The notes under the pieces were generated by a model. That model was not told the origin of the DNA. It saw nothing but the letters and a program-made list of their open reading frames with translations, and ran no database searches. DNA of 64,000 bases from Terfezia claveryi (taxonomy: Eukaryota; Ascomycota; Pezizomycetes; Pezizales; Pezizaceae), in contig WHUX01000060.1 of the NCBI GenBank assembly GCA_015179025.1, forward strand, positions 235,469 through 299,468, written 5' to 3'. How positions within the stretch are numbered: the stretch's first letter is position 1; each line of letters starts with the position of its first letter. Position numbers and translations under genes: made by a program. Shown one piece after another: positions 37,301 to 53,447 of the stretch.

Positions 37301-40300
37301 TTAAGTTGCATCTCTTGTTAGCCGTCTCTGATTTGACCCCTGAGTAGCCATAGAAGTTGGGTAACTTCGAGTTCGGAGCATCCGCCAGAGCTTCCTTCCA
37401 GAAGCTTGTACTTTTATTGAGGCTCGACTCATCTCTCCTGAGGCTGTATGCGACCACTTCTCGAAATTGTGGTCTATTAGGCACAAGACTGCGTCTATCC
37501 TTCATCAGTATTTTGTTGAAATCCCGAAGTATATGATCCCAGGACCACCCATCGTAGAGCGCATGATGGATATGAATGCTGAGATTCACACATCTCTCAT
37601 TCCTCACCAAGTGAGCCCTAAATGGAGGGGAAAATATCTCATCGATATCGAAATGTTGCCCTTTTTCCACCTTGGCTGCCAATGTAAATTGCTCCTCTCG
37701 TGGCGAGTCCCAGACGATTTGTGCAAACATTCCCGACACCTCTCCAATGTGGAGAAAGCCAGTCCTCAGAATCTCGTTTCGGTGAACAACTTTCCGAAAG
37801 GCTAATTCAATCGCATGGTCTGTGTACGAGCTTGGTAGTTCTAAAAGAATCCAATTGCTATACGCTCTTGGATCCCTCATAGTCTCGGCGAGCATCAATT
37901 CCTGAAGGGGAGTGCATGGTATTATGTCTTTGATGTCTTCAATGCTGTCGCAAGTGAGCTCCACAAGCTTCGACTGCCCAGCATTACGAACCTCCTGGAA
38001 TATTTCCGTGAGATCGGCATGGTCATTGGAAATGCATTTTTGCCCAGGGGAGGAAGTAATGAAATGGGCGAGTCCTTTTACACAATCTGCACGTAGAATA
38101 TCCGCAACCTGGACCACTATACCCCACCCTCTTAACTTCGAACACATCCGGATAGCCAACAGGGAATCAAGACCACTAGCAATAAAACTAGTTTCTTTAG
38201 AGATAATAACTTCTTTTAGTACCTCCATCACAGTACTCGCAAGCTTCTTCTCCACCTCGTTCATGGAATCGTCAGTTTCTCCCGATCCTTCCTCCATATG
38301 CCGACCCAAGAATTCTTTTTCTAACCTCTTTCGGTCAGCTTTGCCGCTAGAGAGTTTAGGTAGTTCTGCCATTGTGACCACGGTATTCGGTATCATATAG
38401 CCTGGTAGCCACTTCTTTGCTGCCTCTCTCACGATGGTATCCGTCACGTGAAGCTCACAGCCGACAAATGCAACCAAGTTGCCTGAAATTACGCTGGCTA
38501 CTGCACCTTTCACGCCTGGAATTTTCCGTATCGCCTCTTCCACCTCACCCAATTCCAACCGCTGGCCTCGTAATTTCACTTGACCTGCTGAGATTCTTCC
38601 AAGATATTCGATGGTTCCTCCAGGATGTATCCTTGCCCGATCTCCTGTACGGTATAATCTCCCGTATCTAGTATTGACAAATGCTTCCTCAGTCTGCTCC
38701 GGCCTGTTGAGATATCCGTCGGCAAGTTGATTTCCTCCAACCGCAAGCTCCCCTACCCAACCAATTGGGAGAACGCTTACATCTTCCCCAGGCAACGCGG
38801 GCCCCAAGACAAAAGCACTCACAGTATCGAAAGGTATGCCTGTATCTCCCACCGCAGCACCTTTGCGAAAATTCGGTGCAAGAGTGCAATGAATAGCCGC
38901 CTCTGTAGGTCCATACATTCCGTGGAGCAATCCATCCCCAAACTCATCAATGATATGCCGTGTGAGCATCTCCCCAATGGTTAAGACAACCTTGACCTTT
39001 GGTATCCGATCTCTCGAGACGACGAGTTCCCCGAGAACAGTTGGAGTGAGTTCTAGAGCGTCCACATCCATCCTGTTTATAACATCAACGATGTCCGACA
39101 GCAGGCGGGAACGATCACACCCTATTAGAGTCGCACCGCGGTGAAATGTGAAAAAAACTTCAAAGACGAAGACATCAAATGAAGGCGAGGCAAATTGTAG
39201 AAATCGACTGTACTTTGGAATGTGCTTCTCGTGTGCAAGTAAAGACTGTGTTGCTGCGGAATGTGATATTGTGACTCCCTTCGGAGTTCCAGTCGAGCCT
39301 GAGGTATACATAACGTATGCAGGAGAATGTGGATGTATAGTTATATATTTCTTTTGTGTCACCACCTTGGCTGCAGACGCAATATCAATGTCGCCTTCAT
39401 CCACGAAAACAACCCGAGGGCCTCCATCCCAAGTTACTTTACTTTTGAAGGATGGATCCGCAACGACAACCTGCGCTCCAACGTCTCGTACAATAAACTT
39501 TATCCTGTCCACGGGAACATCCAACTGCAGAGGAGCAAATGCGCCACCAGCTTTCAATATTCCTAGCAATACTATATACAGCTTAGATGACTGTGGGAGT
39601 AGTATTGGGACTATTGTTCCTCTTCCTGGCTGAAGGAGTAGCCTGTGAGCGAAGTTTGTGGATAGTTTGTCAAGATCTGCATAGGTGAATGACTGGCGAA
39701 TTCCGCCTTCAGGAGGCAGGAAGTCCACGGCTTGCTGAGAATAGCTACCCGGCTTAGCATTGGGACTGCGAAGAAGAAGCTCGTGGAGTAGCGCTGGGCC
39801 AGGGAGAAGCTGGGCAGGATGGTTCAAAATAGATAGACCGTCGTCTGACATAGATGAGCTCACTGTGACATCAGGCTTAGATGATAATGCCTGTGTAAGA
39901 GTAGATGTATGGTTGGATAGTATAAGCAATGAAAGCTGTTTGCAGAGCGTTTGTAAATGAGTCCCTGGCAGCAGCAGCGGGGATGCTGCAACTCTGAACT
40001 GCCTCGACGTCTGATCCAAAAATACATATATCAATGGTAGCAACGTTGACGCCGAAGGCTAAACAAGATAGTCAGAAACGTTTAATTAATGAAAATCCAC
40101 AAATAAGCTGTCTTGGCGAAACATAAGTGATCTAGACGACATACCATCTGACTGTAATACACAGCACTCCCTTTCCCGCAGGCGAGCTTGCTATCCGCTG
40201 GAGAGCTCTCTATGACTCCGGTGTTGAAGTCCACGCTCACGGAATCCCCGTCAACGGTGAAGGACACGACGTCCCCAGGTACGTAACCATTAAGCAACAT

Positions 40301-40438
40301 TGCCCATGATAGAGTCAGACATTCTTTGCTGATCCCCTGGCTACCGAGGACTGTCTCACAAGAGTATGGTGCATGTATACGAGGGAAGGTGGTTAAGCCA
40401 GCACCCAGTAGAATGTTTGATGTATTCGCAACAGACAT
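22325..40438 (-). CDS. ferrichrome-type siderophore NRPS, with one frameshift
   Basis: Eighteen minus-strand exons: 40145-40438, 36865-40058, 35956-36808, 35461-35894, 33437-35407, 33316-33386, 32622-33265, 32180-32572, 31237-32120, 30232-31174, 29878-30176, 29105-29828, 28659-29055, 28355-28606, 26370-28308, 24697-26322, 22527-24641, 22325-22471. Phases agree at all 17 introns; about 5,726 aa. Order is A1-T1-C1-A2-T2-C2-A3-T3-C3-A4-T4-C4-T5-C5-T6-C6. A-core TSGSTG/TSGTTG and YGP(T/S)E are present in all four A domains and GLDS in all six T domains. HHxxxDG is intact in C1, C2 and C6; C3 has DA, C4 has FH and C5 has SH. Four A domains plus two terminal T-C pairs match the NPS2-like ferrichrome/ferricrocin synthetases. 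Exon 2 is 3194 nt where phase needs 3195: the frame slips near 37311 in C1. Product identity is inferred. Confidence 0.92.
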
Positions 40439-40828
40439 GTTGCAATGAGATGTAAGTTTGATGTGAGATTGATTGTGCCTAGACAGAATTCAAAGGCGGT
40501 TCTGAGTAGGCTTATCAGACAGCGAGGGGGAATGGGAAAGGTAACCACATATACCAACGACTGGGTGGAGGAACTAGGTATACTGCTAAATGAAACAGTT
40601 ATTCCCCTATCTCGGTAATACTTGGCGAAATATGAAGCCCAAGACGTCAATTATGGTGGGGTTAGCACCAGAAGTTCATTTTCTTCCCTCAACATTCGGC
40701 TCAGTCTGCATGTACATCCCACACTTTTACTCGGTGACAGGCCTGGCTTGGGGAATCGAGTCCGACACCGCGAGTAAGTTACTGGACTATAATCATCTCT
40801 TGAAACCTTAACTCCTTTGGAGGGTGTT

Positions 40829-40846
40829 GTGCCAACTGCCAGACTA
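40829..40846. repeat. dispersed TIR-like motif variant
   Basis: GTGCCAACTGCCAGACTA. Like the site at 2082 it is preceded by GGAGGGTGTT, but it has three extra bases inside. Confidence 0.45.
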
Positions 40847-40959
40847 CTTGACTCGCGGCTTCCCGGCGTCCTATTCTAGTTGATTAATTGCATCATGCAC
40901 GGACTAGGAATGTATGTGAAGGTACCTGATGATATTTGATAATGAACATCGGCAAATTC

Positions 40960-40968
40960 TTATCAGAT
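40960..40968 (-). promoter_or_regulatory. SreA/SRE1-type GATA site
   Basis: TTATCAGAT on the plus strand is ATCTGATAA on the minus strand, an exact match to ATCWGATAA, the published consensus of the fungal iron-sensing GATA repressors. It is about 520 bp upstream of the NRPS ATG. Confidence 0.6.
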
Positions 40969-41487
40969 GGGAACACGAAGCTGGGTATTGCGCTCCAATG
41001 ATACCAAGTAGGTTACTTGCCGCGAGACTGGCTGCATGATGTATGTTGCACATGTACTATTCCCCCCACATTCCTCGGTCTCTGGTTCAGAAAAATTGTT
41101 GTCCAGACCGATTTATATTCTGTGGAAGTAAATCTCAAGCCCACCTTGTGGGGGTGTCATTTGAGCAGCAGTTGTGATATTTAGTGTCAGTATATCATAA
41201 TCTCCAGTCTTGGTAGTTCCCCAAACTTATGGGCAGACAACTATGTTACCGAATTCACCTCCCCCAAAAGGTTCACCCCAAATCACACAATTACAATCTA
41301 GGCCATGGAACCCCCCTTGCCCCCATGCCGAGATACTTCCAGCCATCACACGCAGCTCTTCCATTTGAGCGGAATATTCGGCCTAAGCTCGGATGAAGTA
41401 CTGTTTACTCAATGTTTCAACTAGGATTAGTAACAAGCATGACAAAGTTTCGCTACAAGGAAGCTATCCGTTACGACCTCTTAAGGA

Positions 41488-41509
41488 GGGGCTAGTGCAA
41501 GCCAGACTA
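41488..41509. repeat. 22-bp repeat shared with 46774-46795
   Basis: GGGGCTAGTGCAAGCCAGAC followed by TA, identical over 22 bp to 46774-46795. Probably the end of a small DNA transposon of the CAGACTA family. Confidence 0.5.
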
Positions 41510-42043
41510 CCGTTACGACGCTCTACTATTGCATGTCGACTGGGATTACCCATTTTTTTATCAGAAATAATCAGATCATCAAAATATAAGACTAGCAGGT
41601 ACGAAACCGGCAAGTGAAGGCGATGCTGATTGACCTCTCAACTCCTTTTTTGCCAGTTTATGCCTGAGAGGGCCGATGTTAGCCTGTATTGAGAGTACCA
41701 ATTGGTCTGACCTTGTGCCCATCTCTACCCTTGCTGTCAATTTGTTTCCGATGGGTTGAATTCAAGGATAATGAGCGGATAGCTAGTCTTTCTCTTGCGA
41801 AATCAGAGCCCCTCCAAGAAAAAAAATGCTCCAGCCAGCATTTGGGACATATTCTGAATTTTTGGGTACCTTTACGTCAGGTTCAGGGTCTACAACGATT
41901 CCCACTGAGTTAATGGAGCTAATGTCTTATATTGAAGCACTTATTGAATCTGATATATCTGGATATCATAGTCCAGAAGGCTGTCCTCTTCGCCTACCTC
42001 CCCTCCTCTGTATGCCTGGAATTTCTGAACTCCTAACTCCAAC

Positions 42044-46415
<4,372 letters not shown>

Positions 46416-46735
46416 TGATACAAAGCCCACAGTACATTGATGAAGACACGTTAGACATACCAGATCAAGATGAAATACAATAAGTTACCACCTTTTTTTT
46501 CTATTAATTTCCTCTATAGAACATATATCTAGCCTTTTCTTTTCAAGTATCGTCAATTTTAGGAGCCAAGAATATCTTAGTTTAAATCCAGAAGTAAAAA
46601 GCAAGATACCGCAAAAGCACATGCGATATGCACATACGTGTATAATTCTGTATCCAGATTGTTGCTGTTGGTCTCGATATTAAGTTATCAGATGGACGTC
46701 TGCACCCGCGTGTTAATCCCTGCCCTATATATTAG

Positions 46736-46815
46736 TGCCAACCAGACTACACGTACATACATATGCTGGGGAGGGGCTAGTGCAAGCCAGACTAATACAT
46801 ATGGTAGTCTGGTTG
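46736..46815. repeat. cluster of three TIR-like motifs
   Basis: GTGCCAACCAGACTA (46736-46750), the 22-bp repeat shared with 41488 (46774-46795), and the opposite-facing TAGTCTGGTTG (46805-46815). Opposed ends this close suggest nested or collapsed miniature elements. Confidence 0.5.
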
Positions 46816-47040
46816 ATTTCGATATCAAGTGCGTTATGTAAACGCTAGTCTCCTCGCCTAGTTACCGACAGACATAAATACCGCATGTAATGCACACGCG
46901 ACAGCTCGAGCAAGGAGTGGAACCATTACGCTAATCCAGGGGTATTCTCATCCAGGGTGTCCTGGTGCCCAGGCCGATTTAATCCAGGGGCAAGAGCTGT
47001 GACAAGTCAGGAATATATCCTGGCCCAGGTGTGAAAATTT

Positions 47041-47049
47041 TTATCTGAT
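47041..47049 (-). promoter_or_regulatory. SreA/SRE1-type GATA site 1 upstream of the ornithine oxygenase
   Basis: TTATCTGATC on the plus strand is GATCAGATAA on the minus strand, an exact match to the ten-base SRE1 consensus (G/A)ATC(T/A)GATAA. Confidence 0.68.
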
Positions 47050-47100
47050 CCGTCCTGCATGACGCATGTGACTTTCTAGGTAACGTCGACGTCAGACGAC

Positions 47101-47110
47101 AATCTGATAA
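47101..47110 (+). promoter_or_regulatory. SreA/SRE1-type GATA site 2 upstream of the ornithine oxygenase
   Basis: AATCTGATAA matches (G/A)ATC(T/A)GATAA exactly. It faces site 1 at 60 bp spacing, with a palindrome ACGTCGACGT (47083-47092) between them, about 660 bp upstream of the ATG. Confidence 0.68.
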
Positions 47111-47772
47111 ACTGAGATGCCGACCCTGGATGGTTCGAATTTGCCGGGCTTCATCAGGTAGACTAGTCTGGCGCAATTTATTAATTTCTTCTATGTGGGC
47201 TTCATCACCCACGAGAATTAAACGGCATCTTGATGAGGGAGTTCTCCACTTAGCCGTGGTATAATTACTTTTTTTCCTGTTGTTTCCACAGTAATCTGGT
47301 CTGTATATCTACGTGGTGGCCTGATGTTGTGAATGGTCATGTGTTGTGCCAAGCTTTTCTCCTTGTAACCTCCGCTACAAATTGTTTCTCATCTAAATGT
47401 GTCCGCGGCATTGTTGCCGTCTCTAGCTTTGGCTTCCCCTCTTACAAGACGTCAACCGCTCCAACCGGTAGTTTGGTTGCACAATAATTCTCGAATGTCG
47501 AATAAGCGAGTCAGATACTTTGCTTCGAGTAAATACTACTGAGTACTTAAGTAAGTACTCGAGTACCACTTATGCATTCCAGACGAGAGTACGGCTCTGA
47601 ATCCAGGCACTGGACATATATCGATTGCCATTGTTCGTCCCCGCCTTGTCCCTGGCCAGTACACCACTTTCGAAAGCAAAAATAACTTCAAGAAGTTTGT
47701 AGTATTCATTAATCGGAACACATTCTCATCCCATTATATCCATTCCTCGCGACTCCTCCCCAAGAATCCACA

Positions 47773-49549
47773 ATGGATTCATCAACGCCCATTGTCTTTG
47801 TCTCTGGGGACAACTCGGCAACCACCACGAATGGGCACACGCTGGGAAATGGCTACAGTAAGTCAATTCGGAAGTCCCCAAAAGAAACAATGCCAGGGAC
47901 TAATAGTCTGTTACCTCACTCTCCAGGTACACCTAAATCCAATTCCAACAGTGACCACTCAACAATGATTGAGCTCTATGACCTTATATGCGTTGGGTTT
48001 GGGCCGGCATCTCTATCTATTGCAATTGCCCACCATGATCGGCGACTGGATTCTTCCTCCCGAGTTCTCTACTTGGAAAAGCAATCATCTTTCGCATGGC
48101 ATGCTGGAATGCTCTTACCAGGCTCACGAATGCAAATCTCCTTTATCAAAGACTTAGCCAGCCTGCGAGATCCCAGGTCACATTTCACCTTCCTTAACTA
48201 CCTTCACCAAAATAACCGCTTGATACACTTTACCAACTTGGGAACGTTCCTACCCCTTCGAGAAGAGTACAACGATTACCTGACATGGTGTGCGAGCCAT
48301 TTCGATGACAGTGTCAGATATGGGGAGACTGTTCATGCTGTGAAACCCGTTCGTCTGAATGGTCAGGGCCTGGTGACAATGTTCGAAGTCCAATCCACTG
48401 ATACTAGCGGAGTGACACAAACCCGTACTGCAAGGCATGTTGTAGTTGCAGTCGGGGGCAGGCCTAATATTCCTACAGTTTTCCCCACAAATGACAGGAG
48501 GATTATCCACTCCTCAGCATATGCATCTGTGGTTGCTTCTGTTTTAGGTGATAGGGAAGCTCCGTACAAGGTTGCAGTTATTGGAGCTGGCCAATCGGCT
48601 GCGGAGATTTACGCCGACTTGCATTCAAGGTATCCGAATTGCCATACCAGGCTCATAATTAGAAGGCAGGCTCTGAAGCCCAGTGATGACAGTCCATTGT
48701 AAGCACCCCTGTTATTGCAGATGCATTTACCAGCTATATTAATAATCTTTGTAGCGTCAACGAAATTTTCAATCCCGAGAAGGTGGATGAGCTCTATTCC
48801 CTACCATCAAATGACCGCACAGCAGCTATCAGAAGGGACAAGGACACAAACTATGGTGTTGTCCGAATTGAGCTCCTTGAGCGCCTCTATGAAGATCTCT
48901 ATTCTCAACGCCTACGAGACCCTAATGAGAAGAACTGGGCTCATAACATTGTCCCCCTTACAGACGTGGCCAGTGTGCAGCCAAATGCCTCCAACGGCAA
49001 GCTGAGAGTGTGCATGAAGAACATCAGGTCTGGTATGGAATCCAAAGAAGACTTCGACGCAATTATCGTTGCTACAGGATATATCAGAGATATTTATCAG
49101 ACTATTCTCGCCAGCACAAGGGATTTGTTGAAGAAAGACGCCACTGGATGCGAATGCTGGAGCGTGGGACGGGACTACAAACTCCAGTATGATACAGATA
49201 AAGTTGCGGACAACGCTGGTATTTGGCTCCAAGGCTGCTGCGAGGTTACACACGGTGTAAGTAGCTTTCCTGAATCTCGGAAATTTTGGGCTGATAATAT
49301 GGCCAGCTGAGTGATACTTTACTATCGATCTTGGCTGTGAGGGGTGGTGAAATGGTAGATTCCATTTTTGGTAAGCAGGAAGTAGTGGACACAGGCCGGA
49401 TAAGAAATTCTCCACCAGCCGCAGTCAAGCCCATCGGAGCTTCTTCTAATGGAGAAATTAAGGTTGATGGATACACAAACGGTCACACAAATGGGTACAC
49501 AAATGGTACAACAAAGCAGGAGATAAGGTACTGCCAGAGGTTTCAATAA
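47773..49549 (+). CDS. sidA: L-ornithine N5-monooxygenase (siderophore pathway)
   Basis: Exons 47773-48698, 48755-49256 and 49307-49549 give 556 aa. The FAD site is at DLICVGFGPASLSIAIAHHD, the substrate/FAD region at FLNYLHQNNRLIHFTNLGTF, the NADPH site at VAVIGAGQSAAEIYADLHSR, and the late ATGY motif at IIVATGYIRD. Exon 3 restores the conserved SDTLLSILAVRGGEMVDSIF tail. The enzyme hydroxylates the delta-amino group of ornithine with NADPH and O2, the committed step of hydroxamate siderophore synthesis. The last 50 residues contain a TNGHTNGYTNG repeat and are poorly conserved, so the very C-terminus is uncertain. It lies downstream of the ABC transporter on the same strand, and its upstream region has two iron-repressor-type GATA sites. 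No N5-transacylase is seen in the window, so that step must be encoded elsewhere. Confidence 0.93.
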
Positions 49550-50384
49550 AATTGCGAAGGAGACAGATAAGAAGGAATCTCAATCAGGTTAGTTATAAGC
49601 ACCTTTTCTCTCCGAATCCCAGTGCAGACTAACAATTGAATATAGCATGGCGAAACATCAGTAGGCGTCTCAGAAGGCGCTTTTAAACCTTTTCCATTTC
49701 CCTTAATGATTATTTTTCTATTCCTTTTAGGTAGTTTTTGTGAGGGCCATACAGTCGTAAACGCGGGTAATCCAGCAGTATTATTCTACTTTTTTACGTC
49801 TTATGTTTCCGCCGATGTCAGCTCCGTAGACTTTGGACGGTTGCCATTTTTTTTGATTGTATTATGTACATGTTTCCTCTTTCTGGGCGTGAGAAAATTT
49901 TTGGTTTATTGGAGTACAGTACGGAGGCGCGGAACAAAAGTCCTTTCCCCTTTCCTATCTGGGAGTTGCATATGCAGGCTTATGCATGCATGGATACTTG
50001 GCATATGCATGGGCATTCACGCATATTTACTCTCGTGCAAATGGCCTTCCGGCTCAACCCATCAGTTGTCTTACTTTCTCACTGTCCAACTTCTCAATTT
50101 ACTAGATATCGCCAAAAACTCAATTGGCCAGATATCCTATTCTCCAACTATGGAATTCATTATACATCAGTCCTTCTCCAACCCTCAACCCTTCAACTAA
50201 CTCTTCCCTACCATCTTAATTCATCAAGTATATCGCCCTTCTCCGCCCTCTTATTCCAATCCTCCAAGCACCTTAATCCCCCGAACACTCCAATCCCCCG
50301 AACACCCCAATCCCCCAAATACCCCAATCGTAGGTAGTAGTCCGTAGGCAAACATGTTGCTAATAACCGAAATAGGGACCACTC
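49550..50384. other. intergenic, repeat-containing
   Basis: No gene recognised. A CCCCAATCCCCCGAACAC-like tandem of about three units lies near 50276-50330, and several GCATATGCATG blocks lie near 49970-50015. Confidence 0.4.
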
Positions 50385-50580
50385 ACTTCCCGCACGGCAG
50401 CTGAGCAAGCATGGGAGAATGCATGGCATGACCTTGAGCAATGGGGGATTCAGCATCGGATTAAACGCATTCCTTACCATATCCAAGAGGTCATCAGACT
50501 TGAGGGTGGAAATGAATATTTTGAAGGACATCCTCCTGTGAAAAGAGTTAAAGAGTTACTGGATTGCAATCCACCGTGAG
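50384..50580 (+). pseudogene. Tc1/mariner transposase C-terminal relic
   Basis: The plus-strand frame reads TAAEQAWENAWHDLEQWGIQ, then RIKRIPYHIQEVIRLEGGNE, and ends in TGA at about 50580. The AWEEAWxDLxxxxIQxWIxRI and VIxLEGGNEY pattern is the conserved end of fungal Tc1/mariner (DDE) transposases. The catalytic part upstream is absent or unrecognisable. It is the only transposase trace in the window and may be related to the CAGACTA-ended repeats. Confidence 0.6.
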
Positions 50581-51672
50581 CGGCAGCTCCGCATTCAGGA
50601 GACTAACAAGATCCACAAGAATGCATGGTTGCTGTTTCAATGCGCTACTGTCGGAAGTATATTGCACATCTTAGGTCTCTTGTTAGTATTCAGGAAGTTG
50701 TCGATCTAGAGGATCTTAACACTAATGAATGGAGGCATATGCCGGAGACTGACCAAATTGTCAGTGTTAATCTGATCGATATCATGATCTCAGCTAGTCC
50801 CAAAGGCCGAAAAAAAGAAGGCCCCCTTCAGAAACGTGGGAGGAAACCAGGGCCACGGACATACAAGGTGTGCTTCATGCCGCTATCAAGACCCGGTGTG
50901 AGTGGGGAGGGGGTGAGGTAGGACGGGTGTGTGAGGTGGGCGAGCAGCGAGGGCGTAGATAGCTGTCGTAGATCACCAACTTGAATCCGAAGTGACGTGC
51001 ATATGCCAAGTACATATGCGCGCATATTCTGCATATGTATGCATATGCACTATTTTCCCAAAGAAGAAAGGGGAAATGACTTTTGTTCCGCACATCCGTA
51101 GCACAGATGCATATAGTTGGTTGGCACAACCATGCATACTAGTAACCATACTAGCATACTAGGCGGATTACCATGCATAATCACAAGTGTACGAGTGGTA
51201 GTACCTTAGCAGAGGTCGTTGTGCCAACCAGACTAAGGTACCTACTGTACAGAACCTAGAGCAATTAACTGCCGCGGTAGATTATTGCATGCTGATATAT
51301 GCAGTATGTAGGTACTGTACATTGTCGTCGATATTTCTAACTACCGTATACAATGTGAATCTTTAGGTACACGATGATGTGTAAGAAACATCAATGCCTC
51401 TACCATGAATAGCTCCGTTCTATTCGCTTGATACATAGGACCTATAAACCGATAAACTCATTCTTGGCTTCTGTCCTGGTCGTAGATTTGCTATTGCTCG
51501 TAGTGTTGCAGGTATTGCTCGCTTGGTTCCAGGTATTGCTCGCTTGGTTCCAGGTAGATGTCGTGGGATATTAACATTTGATACCGATACTGGCTGTACT
51601 TGCTCCATGTTTTCATGCGCTCATGTTAGAATAATGTTATTGTATTCTGTATGTTCTACATCATGAATACAT
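50581..51672. other. intergenic, no gene recognised
   Basis: A frame at 50625-50921 has a KKEGPLQKRGRKPGPRTYK basic patch but no recognised family. GCATATGCA blocks are near 51000-51050, a TIR-like motif is at 51221-51235, and a duplicated 21-bp unit (GGTTCCAGGTATTGCTCGCT) is near 51525-51555. Confidence 0.4.
51221..51235. repeat. dispersed TIR-like motif
   Basis: GTGCCAACCAGACTA, identical to the sites at 2082 and 46736. Confidence 0.5.
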
Positions 51673-51847
51673 GTACCATTGGCTACCTAAGGATGCACGT
51701 GCACGGTAGGATGCACCCCTGCAAAACATCCCTGTTTTCACCTCCTCGAGCGACATCTCGTGATATCTTGAGAGCATAGTAGTTAGAGGCTATTCCGGCT
51801 AAATTGAGATCTATAGAAACACCTACGCTCTACAACATAGTTACCCT
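51673..51847 (+). repeat. fold-back left arm, outer part
   Basis: Reverse-complementary to 58056-58230 without mismatch. Ends at the copia target site ACCCT (51843-51847). Confidence 0.9.
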
Positions 51848-52087
51848 TGTAGGAAATACTCTTCCAATGCATGTGCAAACATGTGAGTACGTCAACAACA
51901 TGTGGACATAGAGGCATGTGGATAAGAAGACATATGACAAGCATGTGTGAATACGGAGGAGATATGTATATATAGACTGCTAGAACCCCTTAAGGCAGAG
52001 ATATAGATCAAGCAAGCAATACATCTCTCTTACAGATCAATCCCCAATATCTACGTTCATATATCCTAAGATCTCATAATCCTTACG
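51848..52087 (+). repeat. 5' LTR of copia element 2
   Basis: 240 bp, starting TGTAGGAAATAC and ending CCTTACG. It contains TATATATAGACTGC near 51968. It differs from the 3' LTR by three transitions and three single-base gaps. Confidence 0.92.
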
Positions 52088-52104
52088 GGTTATGAGCCCG
52101 GAGC
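52088..52104 (+). other. half-tRNA-type primer-binding site of copia element 2
   Basis: GGTTATGAGCCCGGAGC directly follows the LTR. Its complement CCGGGCTCATAACC has the form of an initiator-methionine anticodon stem-loop with CAT in the loop. This is the priming mode known for Drosophila copia and differs from element 1. Confidence 0.7.
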
Positions 52105-52129
52105 TTCAAAAGCGCTACTTCAACATACA

Positions 52130-52843
52130 ATGTCAAGCTTTGCAGAAGCCTCAGGGTCGGGCAACGACTCAATGAGGCCTCCAGAAGCCCCCAAAAGCAC
52201 GAACACAACACCCGATCGAAAAATAACCACACTCACGACCAAACTAAATGGATCAGACAATTACCCTGAATGGGTCACAACTATGAAACTCTATTTCCAA
52301 ATGATCCAACTAGGAGACCATCGAGCATGGGATATTATCGAAGGAACATACCGAAAACCTCCAGATAAGCCACAAGAATGGCTGGATGGGAATCACTACA
52401 TTCTTCTTACCATCCTAAAAAATAGCGAACCCCAAGTCCGTAGTCGAATTGCGATAGTGGAAAAAGCCAAAGACGCCTGGAATACCCTCAAACAAGCCTA
52501 TGAAGGAAGAACAGCAACTGAATTCCATTCTTTATTAAGAAGCTTGGTATATCTCCACTATGACGATAGAAAACACTCGATCTCAGAGCACATCACAGCA
52601 TACGAAAAACTCTGGAATACCTTCTCAGGCATTATCGCTCGAGCAGACCTTACCAAGGATACTGGATTTGGTAAAGGATTACTGGCCTTCTCTAGATGTG
52701 AGCAGGTTAAAACCGAATTTCTACTCATGTCACTACCTACATTCTACGCAAGTACTGTAGAAAATGTCAGGTCAAAAGAACAAACCTACGACGATACTGC
52801 ACGGAAAATAAACGAATACATTACCGCTAGGCAAAAAGGCTAA
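52130..52843 (+). pseudogene. copia element 2 gag
   Basis: 237 codons beginning MSSFAEASGSGNDSM, with the copia Gag blocks NYPEWVTTMKLYFQ, AKDAWNTLKQAYEGR and LHYDDRKHSISEHITAYEKL. A TAA ends the frame at 52841-52843. The coding signal resumes in another frame with a CX2C zinc knuckle (RCSYCIGKGW) near 52905, so Gag is cut off from Pol. Confidence 0.88.
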
Positions 52844-53447
52844 AACCAACATAAAGAAAACAACAGCAATCCATTGGTTCAAAGAATAGCCTGAACGATA
52901 AACGTTGCAGCTATTGCATAGGTAAGGGATGGCAAGGTCTCAATCACAATGAGAACGAATGTTATACCAAGAAAAGGGAACAAGGGAATGCTGCCAAACG
53001 CCAGAAACGAAAGAAGGATGAAGAAGCCGTTATTGTACAGATAACAATAGGGAAAACAGATGGTGGGCCAACAGGAGCATACCAATACGATACGGCTGCA
53101 TCCCATCACACAACGAATGAACTTGGAAGGCTATCGGAAATACAGGACAATCTCAACCTAGTGGTAAAAGGACATAATGGAGCAGAATCCATCTGTACCA
53201 CTATGGGTACACTGACCCTTCAATATAATGGAAGAACGATATACCACAAAGAATGCCTATATGATCCAACATACAGCAATATCATCAGTGGAGAAAGGAT
53301 GCCAGATAAACATATCCTACAAGTACATGGTAAAGTAGCCAAGCTAAAGAAGGGAGGAAAAATCCTCTACAATATGGAAAGAGACAATAAAGGTGCACTC
53401 TGGATAATACCCGACCAGACCCGATTCCATATATCAATTACCCAGCA

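Larger units (their letters stand above)
40439..42043. promoter_or_regulatory. divergent control region between NRPS and ABC transporter
   Basis: 1.6 kb without a large gene. It holds an exact ATCWGATAA match at 40960-40968, near matches TTATCAGAC (40512-40520) and TTATCAGAA (41558-41566), and TIR-like motifs at 40829 and 41488. A 73-codon frame (41826-42047) ends by overlapping the transporter ATG. Confidence 0.55.
46416..47772. promoter_or_regulatory. intergenic and promoter of the ornithine oxygenase gene
   Basis: The stretch contains a cluster of CAGACTA-type repeats (46736-46815), two exact GATA-repressor consensus sites 60 bp apart (47041 and 47101), and a tract of overlapping AGTACT/GAGTACT units near 47540-47570. 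No gene is recognised. Confidence 0.55.

Noticed and set aside
37250..37330. A short intron explaining the NRPS frame slip
   Set aside because: The only GT..AG option nearby (GTTACC to CTAACAAG, 52 nt) would delete conserved C-domain residues and has a branch point too close to its acceptor.
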